Assembly: GCF_039822205.1 (NCBI RefSeq)
Contig: NZ_JBAGBW010000012.1
Span: 1-63,330 of the forward strand
Reading direction: 5' to 3'
Length of the DNA stretch: 63,330 nt
DNA from: Thermodesulfobium sp. 4217-1
GTDB lineage: Bacteria; Thermodesulfobiota; Thermodesulfobiia; Thermodesulfobiales; Thermodesulfobiaceae
The notes below the pieces were generated by a model. The model did no database searches and was not told the origin of the DNA. It saw only the letters and a list, made by a program, of their open reading frames with translations. A program made the translations under genes and the position numbers. Below are positions 9,159 through 17,085 of the stretch, one piece after another; positions within the stretch are counted from its first letter, which is position 1, and every line of letters begins with the position of its first letter.

Positions 9159-9596
9159 CTAAAACTTTCTGAGAGAATCTCCACGCATATTGTGCGTAAA
9201 GAAACCTGGTTTTTCGAGATCGGCCATATCTGGATCGGCCTCAAAGCCTTCATATGGCTTAATCGAACCTTCTGCAACCGTGCGGATTGGGAACTTAAAT
9301 CTTTTTACTTTTCCGTTACGATACTTACAGGTCCACATAATGTTGTCAGAGCCACGTAGTGGGATTGCGTTTCCACCAAGTGGTACGAAGTCTGCATATC
9401 CTCTTACCTCAATTGCCTGCTGTGGACAAATTTTTACACAGCTATAGCACTCCCAACAATACTCTGGCTCCTGGTTATAAGCCTTCATAATCTCTCTGTT
9501 CAGTGCCATAAGATCGTTTGGACAAATATACTGGCAAGCTGTCTTATCTTGCGCCTTACAACCATCACATTTTTCGGGATTTACCCAACTTGGCAT
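9159..9596 (-). CDS. aprB: Adenylylsulfate reductase beta subunit (ferredoxin-like)
   Basis: A 145-residue subunit with two [4Fe-4S] clusters. The first group reads CDGCKAQDKTACQYICP with the long insert typical of AprB, and the second reads CWECYSCVKICP. The C-terminal tail wraps around AprA in known structures. It passes electrons, presumably from Qmo, to the AprA flavin. An SD reading AGGAGG precedes the ATG. A terminator-like hairpin lies just upstream, after the 105-residue gene. Confidence 0.96.
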   Translation of the reverse strand: MPSWVNPEKCDGCKAQDKTACQYICPNDLMALNREIMKAYNQEPEYCWECYSCVKICPQQAIEVRGYADFVPLGGNAIPLRGSDNIMWTCKYRNGKVKRFKFPIRTVAEGSIKPYEGFEADPDMADLEKPGFFTHNMRGDSLRKF

Positions 9597-9646
9597 ACTC
9601 TTTTCCTCCTTGTTAAATTTCTTAAATTATTGAAAATTTTTGTTGC

Positions 9647-9678
9647 AAAAAAACGCTTGAGGCTTCCCACCTCCTCAA
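9647..9678 (-). terminator. Terminator-like hairpin between the 105-aa gene and aprB
   Basis: TTGAGG (9657-9662) pairs with CCTCAA (9673-9678). In the minus direction the stem is followed within four bases by seven T residues (9647-9653). It sits inside the sat-apr gene order, so it is either a partial terminator or it marks a separate aprBA promoter downstream. Confidence 0.6.
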
Positions 9679-9704
9679 ATCAGTCTAAAAAGTATTTCGA
9701 TAGA

Positions 9705-10022
9705 TTACTTTCCTAAAGACTTAAGTAAATCTGGTATTACTGCTACATTCTTTTTCTCAATTACCATAGCGAATATCTTGTCAAGACACTCTTTTGGAAG
9801 TAGTTCTACTGTTTGAGTAGAAGAAGTATCTATCTTTGCAGCTGGATAAACTTCTTTAAGATTCTGAGCCTGTTCATAAGAGATAGGCACTCTTAATCTC
9901 TTTAGACCAGCAAATGCCTCTTGAAGTTCGGGAATTTCAAGCATATTGGCCTTTTTTAAAGCTTCTTCTCTTTCTGGACCAACCCAAAGCGATATTGTAA
10001 GTTTTACATCACCGTTACTCAT
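9705..10022 (-). CDS. Small conserved-position protein between sat and aprBA
   Basis: A 105-residue acidic/basic soluble protein without cysteines, signal peptide or membrane helices. I do not recognise a named domain. It has a beta-alpha start (VKLTISLWVGPEREEALKKA), then several amphipathic helices and a lysine-rich end. It lies five bases after sat, so the two are almost certainly cotranscribed. A small gene of unknown function at this same place between sat and aprBA has also been described in Archaeoglobus fulgidus. Whether the two are homologous cannot be judged here. Confidence 0.8.
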   Translation of the reverse strand: MSNGDVKLTISLWVGPEREEALKKANMLEIPELQEAFAGLKRLRVPISYEQAQNLKEVYPAAKIDTSSTQTVELLPKECLDKIFAMVIEKKNVAVIPDLLKSLGK

Positions 10023-10027
10023 TGTGA

Positions 10028-11287
10028 TTACACCTCCATTGGGGGAATCGTGAATACAGGATTACGATTCTCAAGATAATTGTCATTTACGAAAGGTGAA
10101 CCAAAACCATATTTCTCAGCACACATCATAACGGTGTCAAATACCTCTGGCCTAAATATAAGTCTTGTTGGTTTAACGCCTTGTTGAATGATGGAACGAA
10201 TTACTGTGCCAGAAAACTTTTGCTTTTGCTTTTTGTGACCGTCAAACCCTTCATAAACAATTCCTGCGCACACAGGACAATAATACCATTCCTTTGTCAA
10301 AACTGACTTGATACCAAGATTTGGAAGTCCATCAAATATCTCATGAGCACCATAAGTTGGATAATAGTCACCAACACCTGCGTGATCGCGACCAAACATG
10401 TGGTGAGTACATCCAAGGTTTTTACGAACTATTGCGTGGAATACTGCCTCTCTTGGACCAGCATATCTCATATCCCAGAGTATCATTGAAGTCATATGAA
10501 CATCTTCTCTGAAATACCCATTTTCTCTGAGTGCAGCCTGACCGAGAACTATACACTCATCAATATAATCGCCTTTTCTCTTTTCGCCGACAACACAAGA
10601 AACCAGAACTGCATCTGCATTGGCAGCAAACCATGCGCCCTTCATAAGCCATTCATGGCCTGTGTGAGGTACGTTTCTGGTTTGATGAGCAACTACTTTA
10701 GTCCAGCCATTCTTCATAAATTGCATTCTTGACTCTGCTGGTGGAAACCAGAAGCGATCAAAAGGTTCATTAAATACTGGTGGATTTATAAGTGTAATCT
10801 TGCCACCTAAAAACTTAGCTTTGTAATCGTAGGTACGCTTTACGCCAGGATGCTTTTCATCATCTGTGCCATATACGTTCTTGGCCATAGTAATCTTGTC
10901 ATAAACAAACATCTCTTCAATGTCAAAGACTGCCAATGGCTGATCTTTGTAGGTAAAAAGAACGCTATCACCGTTAGCTATGCCATATTTTTCGATCTCA
11001 TCTTCTGACATATCGAAGACGATTGGTATAGACCAAACGTATCCATTTGCTAATGTCATATTGTGAACTACACTGTCCACGTCCTTTGCACCCATAAAGC
11101 CTTCAAGAGGAGAGAAAAATCCATAAGCTAAGCTTATACACTCTCTCGCGATCTGCCCACGAACTGGGATTCTTACCTTAGTCTTCTTTACAAGTTCCTT
11201 CGCTTTTTCCTTATCTTCGACAACCCTATATACGAGTTTGCCGCCATGAGGAGAAAGCGTGTTATCCACTGCTACATGTTGACTCAA
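10028..11287 (-). CDS. sat: Sulfate adenylyltransferase (ATP sulfurylase)
   Basis: A 419-residue homo-oligomeric type enzyme that forms APS and pyrophosphate from sulfate and ATP, the first step of sulfate reduction. HQTRNVPHTGH (residues 201-211) holds the QTRN and HxGH nucleotide motifs, and GRDHAGVGDYY is the second active-site signature. The PUA-like N-terminal domain covers residues 1-170. There is no APS-kinase extension. Zinc-site-like cysteines occur in WYYCPVCAGIVY, as in other dissimilatory Sat proteins. It sits 37 bases downstream of adk. Confidence 0.96.
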   Translation of the reverse strand: MSQHVAVDNTLSPHGGKLVYRVVEDKEKAKELVKKTKVRIPVRGQIARECISLAYGFFSPLEGFMGAKDVDSVVHNMTLANGYVWSIPIVFDMSEDEIEKYGIANGDSVLFTYKDQPLAVFDIEEMFVYDKITMAKNVYGTDDEKHPGVKRTYDYKAKFLGGKITLINPPVFNEPFDRFWFPPAESRMQFMKNGWTKVVAHQTRNVPHTGHEWLMKGAWFAANADAVLVSCVVGEKRKGDYIDECIVLGQAALRENGYFREDVHMTSMILWDMRYAGPREAVFHAIVRKNLGCTHHMFGRDHAGVGDYYPTYGAHEIFDGLPNLGIKSVLTKEWYYCPVCAGIVYEGFDGHKKQKQKFSGTVIRSIIQQGVKPTRLIFRPEVFDTVMMCAEKYGFGSPFVNDNYLENRNPVFTIPPMEV

Positions 11288-11324
11288 TGCCTTTTACCCC
11301 CTTTAGAGTAATTTATATAAATTT

Positions 11325-11975
11325 TTAAACAGCTGGATTAAGTTGAACAAGAATTTTCCTATAGATTGCATCAATATCGCCAGTACCCTGAACAACCTTT
11401 AATATGCCCTTGTTCTTGTAATAGTCAATCAATGGTTCGGTTGAGCTCTGATACACATCAAGCCTTTTCTTTATAGTCTCTTCGTTGTCATCTGCACGCT
11501 GATATAGCTCCCCGCCACAAACATCACACTTGCCCTCAACTTTGGGTGGAGAAAAATACACGTTATACATCTGACCGCATGCTTTACACGTTCGTCTTCC
11601 TGTCAAACGCTTCATAAGATCGTCAAGCGGAACATCTAATACGAGAGCCACGTCAAGAGGCTTGCCTAAATCGCCAAGAAGAGAGTCCAATTCCTTTGCC
11701 TGAGAAACGTTCCTCGGGAAACCGTCTAAGATAAAACCGTTTTCTGTGTCTCCCTCTTGAATTCTTTCCTTGATAAGTCCAATTACTACGCTGTCTGGAA
11801 CGAGCTCACCCTTATCCATATAGCTTTTTGCTTCCTTGCCGAGCGAAGTGCCATCTGATACTGCTTTTCTCAACATATCTCCTGTAGAAATCTGAGGTAT
11901 CTTAAGCTGATCTACCAATCTCTTTGCCTGTGTTCCTTTTCCTGCCCCTGGTGCACCTAAAAATACCAATCTCAT
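11325..11975 (-). CDS. adk: Adenylate kinase
   Basis: A 216-residue enzyme that converts AMP plus ATP to two ADP. The P-loop GAPGAGKGTQ (residues 7-16) is followed by ILDGFPRN. The lid is of the long, zinc-binding kind with C130, C133, C150 and C153, typical of Gram-positive and thermophilic enzymes. Its place at the head of the sat-apr-qmo block fits its role in recycling the AMP released by APS reductase. AAGGAG lies 12 bases before the ATG. Confidence 0.97.
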   Translation of the reverse strand: MRLVFLGAPGAGKGTQAKRLVDQLKIPQISTGDMLRKAVSDGTSLGKEAKSYMDKGELVPDSVVIGLIKERIQEGDTENGFILDGFPRNVSQAKELDSLLGDLGKPLDVALVLDVPLDDLMKRLTGRRTCKACGQMYNVYFSPPKVEGKCDVCGGELYQRADDNEETIKKRLDVYQSSTEPLIDYYKNKGILKVVQGTGDIDAIYRKILVQLNPAV

Positions 11976-12353
11976 TAAAAGACCCCACTCCTTTCGAGTA
12001 TTGTAAACCCAAGATTTTTGTTAAACTCTATCTTGTTACCTATAGATTTTTCTAATAGATTCATACACATCATTTATATCTTACTTTATAAAATTATTTT
12101 TTACAATACCATTAATTATTTTTTTATATAAGTTTTATTTATATAATCATAAGTAAAATTTATATCAATTGTACTTTTTTCAACTCCCACCTTCATTTCC
12201 TCACAAATAAATTATATATTCAAAATAGTGAAAAAGTTCAAAATTATCAGATAACTCTTTAAAAATATTAAATCAGACTATTTTATTTATTTAAATAAAT
12301 TGTAAAGTTATAAAAAAAATTTATATGTTTTATGCACTATACATTATGAGTCA
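11976..12353. other. 378-bp AT-rich intergenic region upstream of the sulfate-reduction block
   Basis: No gene is seen. It holds the leader and candidate promoter of adk-sat-apr (next entry). It also holds a 16-bp AT palindrome, ATTTATTTAAATAAAT (12285-12300), downstream of the phenylacetate-CoA ligase gene. No strong terminator for that ligase gene was found. Confidence 0.6.
12140..12168 (-). promoter_or_regulatory. Candidate sigma-70-type promoter for adk-sat-apr
   Basis: On the minus strand TTGATA (12168-12163) is separated by 17 bases from TATATA (12145-12140). Transcription would begin near 12133 and give a leader of about 155 bases before adk. In such AT-rich sequence chance matches are common, so confidence is moderate. 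Confidence 0.35.
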
Positions 12354-13616
12354 TTAAGCCTCATTTCTGAAGTCAAAGACCCTTTTTGTCTTTTTTTCGC
12401 TTCTTGGAAGGCCCCCAATTGCCAATAATTCAACTTCGAACGTAGCCCCAACCCTATCTTTGATCCTTCTTGATATTCTTTTTGACAGGTCTATATTATC
12501 CGGCTCTTTTGACTCAACCTTCAAAACTGCTCTATCTTTGCCATTGATCCTATCTAATACTATCTGGTATTCAGAAAATAACTCATTATATTCTTTTAAA
12601 ACTCTATCTACCTGAGCGGGGAAACAATTTACCCCCTTGATCTTAAACATATCGTCAGACCTGCCCATAAGTCTCTCTATTCTGGGGTATTGTAAACCAC
12701 ACTCACATATTTTATGGTTTATAGAAGTAATATCCCTTGTTCTAAACCTTAGAAGGGGAGCGCCTTCTTTTTTAAAGGTGGTAATTACCAGCTCTCCTCT
12801 CACTCCATCTGGCAAAACCTCTAAGGTATCGGGATCTACTATCTCGAAGTACATAAAATCATCAAAAAGATGTATTCCATTGTGATATTTACAATCAAGC
12901 CCGATACCAGGACCATAAATCTCGGTAAGACCATATATGTCAAAGGCTTCAATATTCAATAGATCTTCGATTCTCTTTCTCATACGGTCTCCCCATCTCT
13001 CAGAACCAATTATTCCAATCTTAAGAGATATATCATTTTGCAATCCCCTTTTCTCAATCTCCTCACCAAGTAGCAGAGCATAAGATGATGTAGATGTGAG
13101 AACGGTAGACTTTAAGTTCAGCAGCATTTCTATCTGTCTATCGGTATTTCCTGGCCCTGTGGGAATTGTCATAGCACCCAACAACTCTGCACCAAGCTGG
13201 AATCCAATACCAGCAGTCCAAAGACCATATCCAGGTGTAATCTGGACTCTATCAGAAGGCTTTATTCCTGCAATTTCATAACATCTTTTCATCATAAATT
13301 TCCAATCGTCAATGTCTTTCTGAGTATATGGCATTATGACAGGCTTTCCAGTAGTGCCAGATGAAGAATGTATTCTGACTACATTTTCCTCTGGACAAGC
13401 AAGCATGCCCATTGGATATGAATCCCTAAGATCGTCTTTGGTAGTAAATGGCAGTTTAGAAAAGTCATCCATCGACCTAAAGTCATTTATATCAAAATCC
13501 AATTCCCTAAATCTTTTTCTGTAAAAAGGGCTATTCTTAGAAATGTTCTGCAGAAAACCTCTAATACGCAGATAGTTTACGTCTTCAATACTCTTCTCTT
13601 TTTCTTCTGTCCTCAT
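12354..13616 (-). CDS. paaK: Phenylacetate-CoA ligase family protein
   Basis: A 420-residue ANL-superfamily adenylate-forming enzyme of the PaaK type, expected to activate an aryl or alkyl carboxylate with ATP and CoA. The P-loop HSSSGTTGKPVIMPY lies near residues 83-97. YGLTEIYGPG is the A5-like motif, and the compact C-terminal domain ends KKTKRVFDFR. Archaea and anaerobes carry many PaaK-like paralogues with other or unknown substrates, so the exact acid is uncertain. GAGGAGG precedes the ATG. It is a single gene with a long AT-rich downstream region. Confidence 0.85.
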   Translation of the reverse strand: MRTEEKEKSIEDVNYLRIRGFLQNISKNSPFYRKRFRELDFDINDFRSMDDFSKLPFTTKDDLRDSYPMGMLACPEENVVRIHSSSGTTGKPVIMPYTQKDIDDWKFMMKRCYEIAGIKPSDRVQITPGYGLWTAGIGFQLGAELLGAMTIPTGPGNTDRQIEMLLNLKSTVLTSTSSYALLLGEEIEKRGLQNDISLKIGIIGSERWGDRMRKRIEDLLNIEAFDIYGLTEIYGPGIGLDCKYHNGIHLFDDFMYFEIVDPDTLEVLPDGVRGELVITTFKKEGAPLLRFRTRDITSINHKICECGLQYPRIERLMGRSDDMFKIKGVNCFPAQVDRVLKEYNELFSEYQIVLDRINGKDRAVLKVESKEPDNIDLSKRISRRIKDRVGATFEVELLAIGGLPRSEKKTKRVFDFRNEA

Positions 13617-13710
13617 GTTGCCTCCTCTTTCTAATCTAAGGTTAATGATAGAATTTAAAGATATTTATAAAGATATGTCAATAGAATAAAATCTCAAGGA
13701 GGTAACAGGT

Positions 13711-15501
13711 TTGAAGAATAAAACAATTGAAATACTGGAAAGAAACAAGATTGATAAAGAATTTAAATGGTCTATCGAAGACCTTTATCATTCAAGTGAA
13801 GCGCTTGACTTAGATTTTGAAATAGCAAAAAAACAAATTCAAGAATTTAGAAGTTTTCAGGGAGCTCTAAAGGATAAAGAAACAATCTTACAGTGCCTAA
13901 AACTCAGAGATAAAACCTCTAAGATTATAGATAGAATATATACCTATTCACATATGAAATTCGATGAAGACTCGTCCTTAGAGGAATCTCAAATATTAAT
14001 CTCTAATGCCCAATGGCTCTTTCAAAGCTTTGATGAATCAATTTCTTTTATTGATCCAGAATTAGTATCTCTTGGCAAAGAATTTTTAAATGAGATTTCC
14101 TTAGATCCAAAATTTGAAGATTATAGCTTTGAAATAAATGATTTAATTAGACAATTCCCCCACATTTTAACTCAGGACGAAGAAAGATTGATTTCCAAAA
14201 CGTCCCTTCTCTCATTTTCCCCTTCAAATATCTATCATCACTTGACTATCAGCGATTTCGAATTTCCTGACGCCCTTGATTCAAAAAGCAGATCCCATCC
14301 TGTCACCCAAAGCACATATTCAATCTATGCTCACAACAAAGACAGAATATTAAGAGAAAATGCATATAAATCTCTTTTTGGAACATATAAAAAGCATCAA
14401 AATATGCTCTCTTCCAACCTTGATATGGCTTTTAAATTTATCAATTTCTACTCTTCTGTGAGAAAGTACTCTTCATCGATAGAGTACTCTCTCTTTTCTG
14501 ACAATGTAAGCAAAGATTTTTATAAAAACCTAATAAACACAGTAAAATCAGATTTAAATCCGCTCCACTCTTATATAAAATTTAAGTCAAAAATTCTTGA
14601 TCAAAAGAGCATAAAACTATTCGACCTAAATGCCCCATTGTTTAACTCAGAAAAAGAAATTAGTTACCAGGATTCAAAAGACATTGTCTTAAAATCTCTT
14701 TCGCCGCTTGGTGAAAAATATATAAGTCTTGTTCTAAAAGCCTTTGATGAAAGATGGATAGACGTCTATGAAAACAAAAATAAAACCTCAGGGGCATATT
14801 CTACCTCATGTTACGATGTACACCCATATATACTCCTCAATTATCAGGGAAGGCTGGAAGATGTGTTCACTCTTGCCCATGAAATGGGTCACGCAATTCA
14901 CAGCGCACTATCAAATAGTGCTCAACCATACCCAAAGTCATCATATAGCATTATTTCTGCAGAGATAGCATCCATCACTAATGAGATGTTGCTTTTAGAA
15001 TATCTATTAAAAAATGCTGTAGATACTGTTGACAAAAACTCTCTGATAAATAAATTCCTGGAGAACGCAAGAACGACTCTATACAGGCAAATACAGTTTG
15101 CAGAATTTGAAATGAAGTTATCTGAAATTATAGATAACTTTCAGCCCCTAACGTCACAAAACCTTAACAATATCTATGACAATCTAAATAAAGAGTACTA
15201 TGGAGAATATTTTGAAACTGATGAATATTCTGGAGTTGAGTGGGCAAGGATACCGCATTTTTATAGCCCATTTTATGTGTATAAATATTCGACAGGTTTT
15301 TCTTGTGCAAACTACTTTGCGCAGAGAATATTAAGTGGAGATACAGAAAGTTACATAAAATTTTTGAAATCTGGAGGGGCAAATTTCCCATTTTATCTCT
15401 TGAGAACTGCAGGTTTAAATTTAGAAAACTTAGAGCCAGTACAACTTACAATAAAGAAATTTTCAGAAAAGCTAAAAGAAATAGATAAAACTAAAGATTG
15501 A
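13711..15501 (+). CDS. pepF: Oligoendopeptidase F (M3 metallopeptidase)
   Basis: A 596-residue cytoplasmic M3B zinc peptidase that trims oligopeptides. The zinc motif HEMGH is at residues 390-394, with a downstream conserved ISAEIASITNEMLLLEYLL carrying the third ligand glutamate. The start is TTG, eight bases after AGGAGG. It is divergent from the PaaK-like gene and ends before a strong bidirectional terminator. No signal peptide is seen. Confidence 0.93.
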   Translation: MKNKTIEILERNKIDKEFKWSIEDLYHSSEALDLDFEIAKKQIQEFRSFQGALKDKETILQCLKLRDKTSKIIDRIYTYSHMKFDEDSSLEESQILISNAQWLFQSFDESISFIDPELVSLGKEFLNEISLDPKFEDYSFEINDLIRQFPHILTQDEERLISKTSLLSFSPSNIYHHLTISDFEFPDALDSKSRSHPVTQSTYSIYAHNKDRILRENAYKSLFGTYKKHQNMLSSNLDMAFKFINFYSSVRKYSSSIEYSLFSDNVSKDFYKNLINTVKSDLNPLHSYIKFKSKILDQKSIKLFDLNAPLFNSEKEISYQDSKDIVLKSLSPLGEKYISLVLKAFDERWIDVYENKNKTSGAYSTSCYDVHPYILLNYQGRLEDVFTLAHEMGHAIHSALSNSAQPYPKSSYSIISAEIASITNEMLLLEYLLKNAVDTVDKNSLINKFLENARTTLYRQIQFAEFEMKLSEIIDNFQPLTSQNLNNIYDNLNKEYYGEYFETDEYSGVEWARIPHFYSPFYVYKYSTGFSCANYFAQRILSGDTESYIKFLKSGGANFPFYLLRTAGLNLENLEPVQLTIKKFSEKLKEIDKTKD

Positions 15502-15558
15502 GTGAGCTAGCATATTTATAAAAAAAAGAAAGTAGTTAGATAGATATCTCTTCCCAAT

Positions 15559-15594
15559 AATATAAATGGCGGCTACATCGCCGCCATTTATATT
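15559..15594. terminator. Perfect bidirectional terminator
   Basis: A perfect 15-bp stem has the arms AATATAAATGGCGGC and GCCGCCATTTATATT, with the six-base loop TACATC. It lies between pepF and the convergent fumarase beta gene, with AT-rich flanks on both sides, so it can end transcripts from either direction. Confidence 0.9.
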
Positions 15595-15619
15595 TAGCTT
15601 AAATATACGTTTGAACTCT

Positions 15620-16171
15620 CTACGCAATCCTATATTTCTTTATACCCTCTTCATAGAGATTGTTGCCAAAGGTATCTATTACTACAATAGCTGGAAAATT
15701 CTTAACCTCAAGCCTTCTTATAGCCTCAGGGCCTAATTCCTCAAATGCTATAACCTCTGACTTTACGATACACTTCGAGATAAGGGCTCCGACGCCACCC
15801 GTCGCAGCAAAGTATACCGCTTTATTCTTTACAATAGAATTTATAACATCATCAGATCTATTTCCCTTGCCTATCATCCCCTTAAGCCCTAAATCCAATA
15901 ATCTTGGAGCATATTTGTCCATCCTATAGCTTGTAGTTGGACCAGCAGACCCTATGACTTTTCCTGGTCTGGCAGGGGTAGGACCGACATAATATATGAC
16001 GCTTCCAGCAATCTCAAAGGGCATATCCCTGCCCTCATCAAGAGCATCTATCAATCTCTTATGAGCTGAGTCTCTTGCCGTATAGATGACGCCGTTTAAA
16101 TAAACTCTATCGCCAATATTTAATTTCTCCAAAGAGTTGTCTTTTATTGGGGCATTTAAATTAAATTCCAT
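15620..16171 (-). CDS. Fumarate hydratase class I, beta subunit (C-terminal domain)
   Basis: A 183-residue subunit of the Fe-S-dependent two-subunit fumarase (or tartrate dehydratase) family. Family motifs are LNGVIYTARDSAHKRL, YVGPTPARPGKVIGSAGPTT, GMIGKG and AATGGVGALI. The catalytic [4Fe-4S] cluster sits on the alpha subunit, which is not next to this gene and must be elsewhere. It is transcribed one base after the hemerythrin gene, without a clear SD, so translation is probably coupled. The pairing of an O2-labile Fe-S enzyme subunit with an O2-binding protein is unusual. Confidence 0.9.
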   Translation of the reverse strand: MEFNLNAPIKDNSLEKLNIGDRVYLNGVIYTARDSAHKRLIDALDEGRDMPFEIAGSVIYYVGPTPARPGKVIGSAGPTTSYRMDKYAPRLLDLGLKGMIGKGNRSDDVINSIVKNKAVYFAATGGVGALISKCIVKSEVIAFEELGPEAIRRLEVKNFPAIVVIDTFGNNLYEEGIKKYRIA

Positions 16172-16172
16172 A

Positions 16173-16583
16173 TTAATGAGCCTTATCTTTCAAAAATGCT
16201 CCAGCTTTTTTATCAATCTTCATTATATGATTCACCAGCCATTCGACAAGGTTTTTGCTTAATTTCATAGTAAGTGAAATGGAGGGTCCATTTTTATCAA
16301 ATTCGTTCTTCAATTCTCCCACATAACCAACAAAGTATTTATGCTGTTCAATTTGTTCATTTAAACCTGGATAATTATACTGCTTCATATATTTTTCTTC
16401 AGAGTTAAAGTGTTCTACGACGTAATCAGCCAAGAAATTTAAGGTATCCCCAATTTCTTGTCTTCCCTTACCAGAATTACATGCGTCCAAAAGTTTGTTA
16501 ACTCTGTTTATAAGCTCTTTGTGTTGATCGTCAATCTCTTTAAACCCAGAGCTTAGATCCTCACTCCACTGAACTGCTGACAT
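16173..16583 (-). CDS. Bacteriohemerythrin with one substituted iron ligand
   Basis: A 136-residue four-helix hemerythrin expected to bind O2 at a di-iron site. The ligand pattern reads H21, H58, E62, position 77, H81, H119 and D124, spaced as in canonical hemerythrins. Position 77 is glutamine (NEQIEQHKYF) where the family has the first histidine of HxxxH, so one ligand is missing or replaced. There is no fused MCP or EAL domain. GGGGTGA precedes the ATG. It heads a two-gene unit with the fumarase beta subunit. Confidence 0.9.
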   Translation of the reverse strand: MSAVQWSEDLSSGFKEIDDQHKELINRVNKLLDACNSGKGRQEIGDTLNFLADYVVEHFNSEEKYMKQYNYPGLNEQIEQHKYFVGYVGELKNEFDKNGPSISLTMKLSKNLVEWLVNHIMKIDKKAGAFLKDKAH

Positions 16584-16652
16584 ACTATCACCCCTAAGAT
16601 AAAAAAATAATAATCAATCTATTATACACCTTTTCTAAAGCTAAGATCAAAC

Positions 16653-16692
16653 AAAAAAATAGAGCTTATGATGTAAAACATTCACAAGCTCT
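16653..16692 (-). terminator. Terminator of the DUF134-MrpORP-NifX operon
   Basis: AGAGCTTATGATG (16661-16673) pairs imperfectly with CATTCACAAGCTCT (16679-16692). On the minus strand it is followed by a run of seven T residues (16653-16659). It ends the minus-strand operon whose last gene stops at 16723. Confidence 0.75.
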
Positions 16693-16722
16693 AAGTCATA
16701 AAAACTAATAAATTTACTAAAT

Positions 16723-17079
16723 TTATCCCATACCAAACTGATTCGGATTTTCCATCTTTGTAAGCTTGCCATCTAAAAATAAATTTAAAGCTAATTTTAC
16801 GTCTTTTTCATCGGTAGAATAAGTTTTTACATTTTGCGATATCAAGAGAGTAAATGCCTTGGGTCCTATATTTTTTGAAATGAGCACGTCTACGTTGGCA
16901 TTTATGACTGTTTGGGCTGCCTGCAAGCCTGCGCCTTGAGAAGCCTTAATGTTTTGGGAGTTTTCATATTGCTCCCATTTGTCCTTCTCGGTGTCATAGA
17001 CCAGAAATAGCTTGGCTCTCCCAAAGCTCTCATCTATAATCATCTTTTCTTTATCAAGAACAGTAAATGCTATTCTCAT
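16723..17079 (-). CDS. NifX/orange-protein-like dinitrogenase iron-molybdenum cofactor family protein
   Basis: A 118-residue single-domain protein of the NifX/NifB-C (Fe-Mo-co binding) family. It begins MRIAFTVLDKEKMIIDESFGRAKLFLVYD and contains QGAGLQAAQTV and the core ISKNIGPKAFTLL. In Desulfovibrio the family member ORP carries a Mo-Cu sulfide cluster and belongs to a complex with Mrp/MinD ATPases. This gene follows the Mrp-ORP fusion by six bases, as expected for such a complex. The cofactor bound here is unknown. Confidence 0.85.
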   Translation of the reverse strand: MRIAFTVLDKEKMIIDESFGRAKLFLVYDTEKDKWEQYENSQNIKASQGAGLQAAQTVINANVDVLISKNIGPKAFTLLISQNVKTYSTDEKDVKLALNLFLDGKLTKMENPNQFGMG

Positions 17080-17085
17080 TATCGG

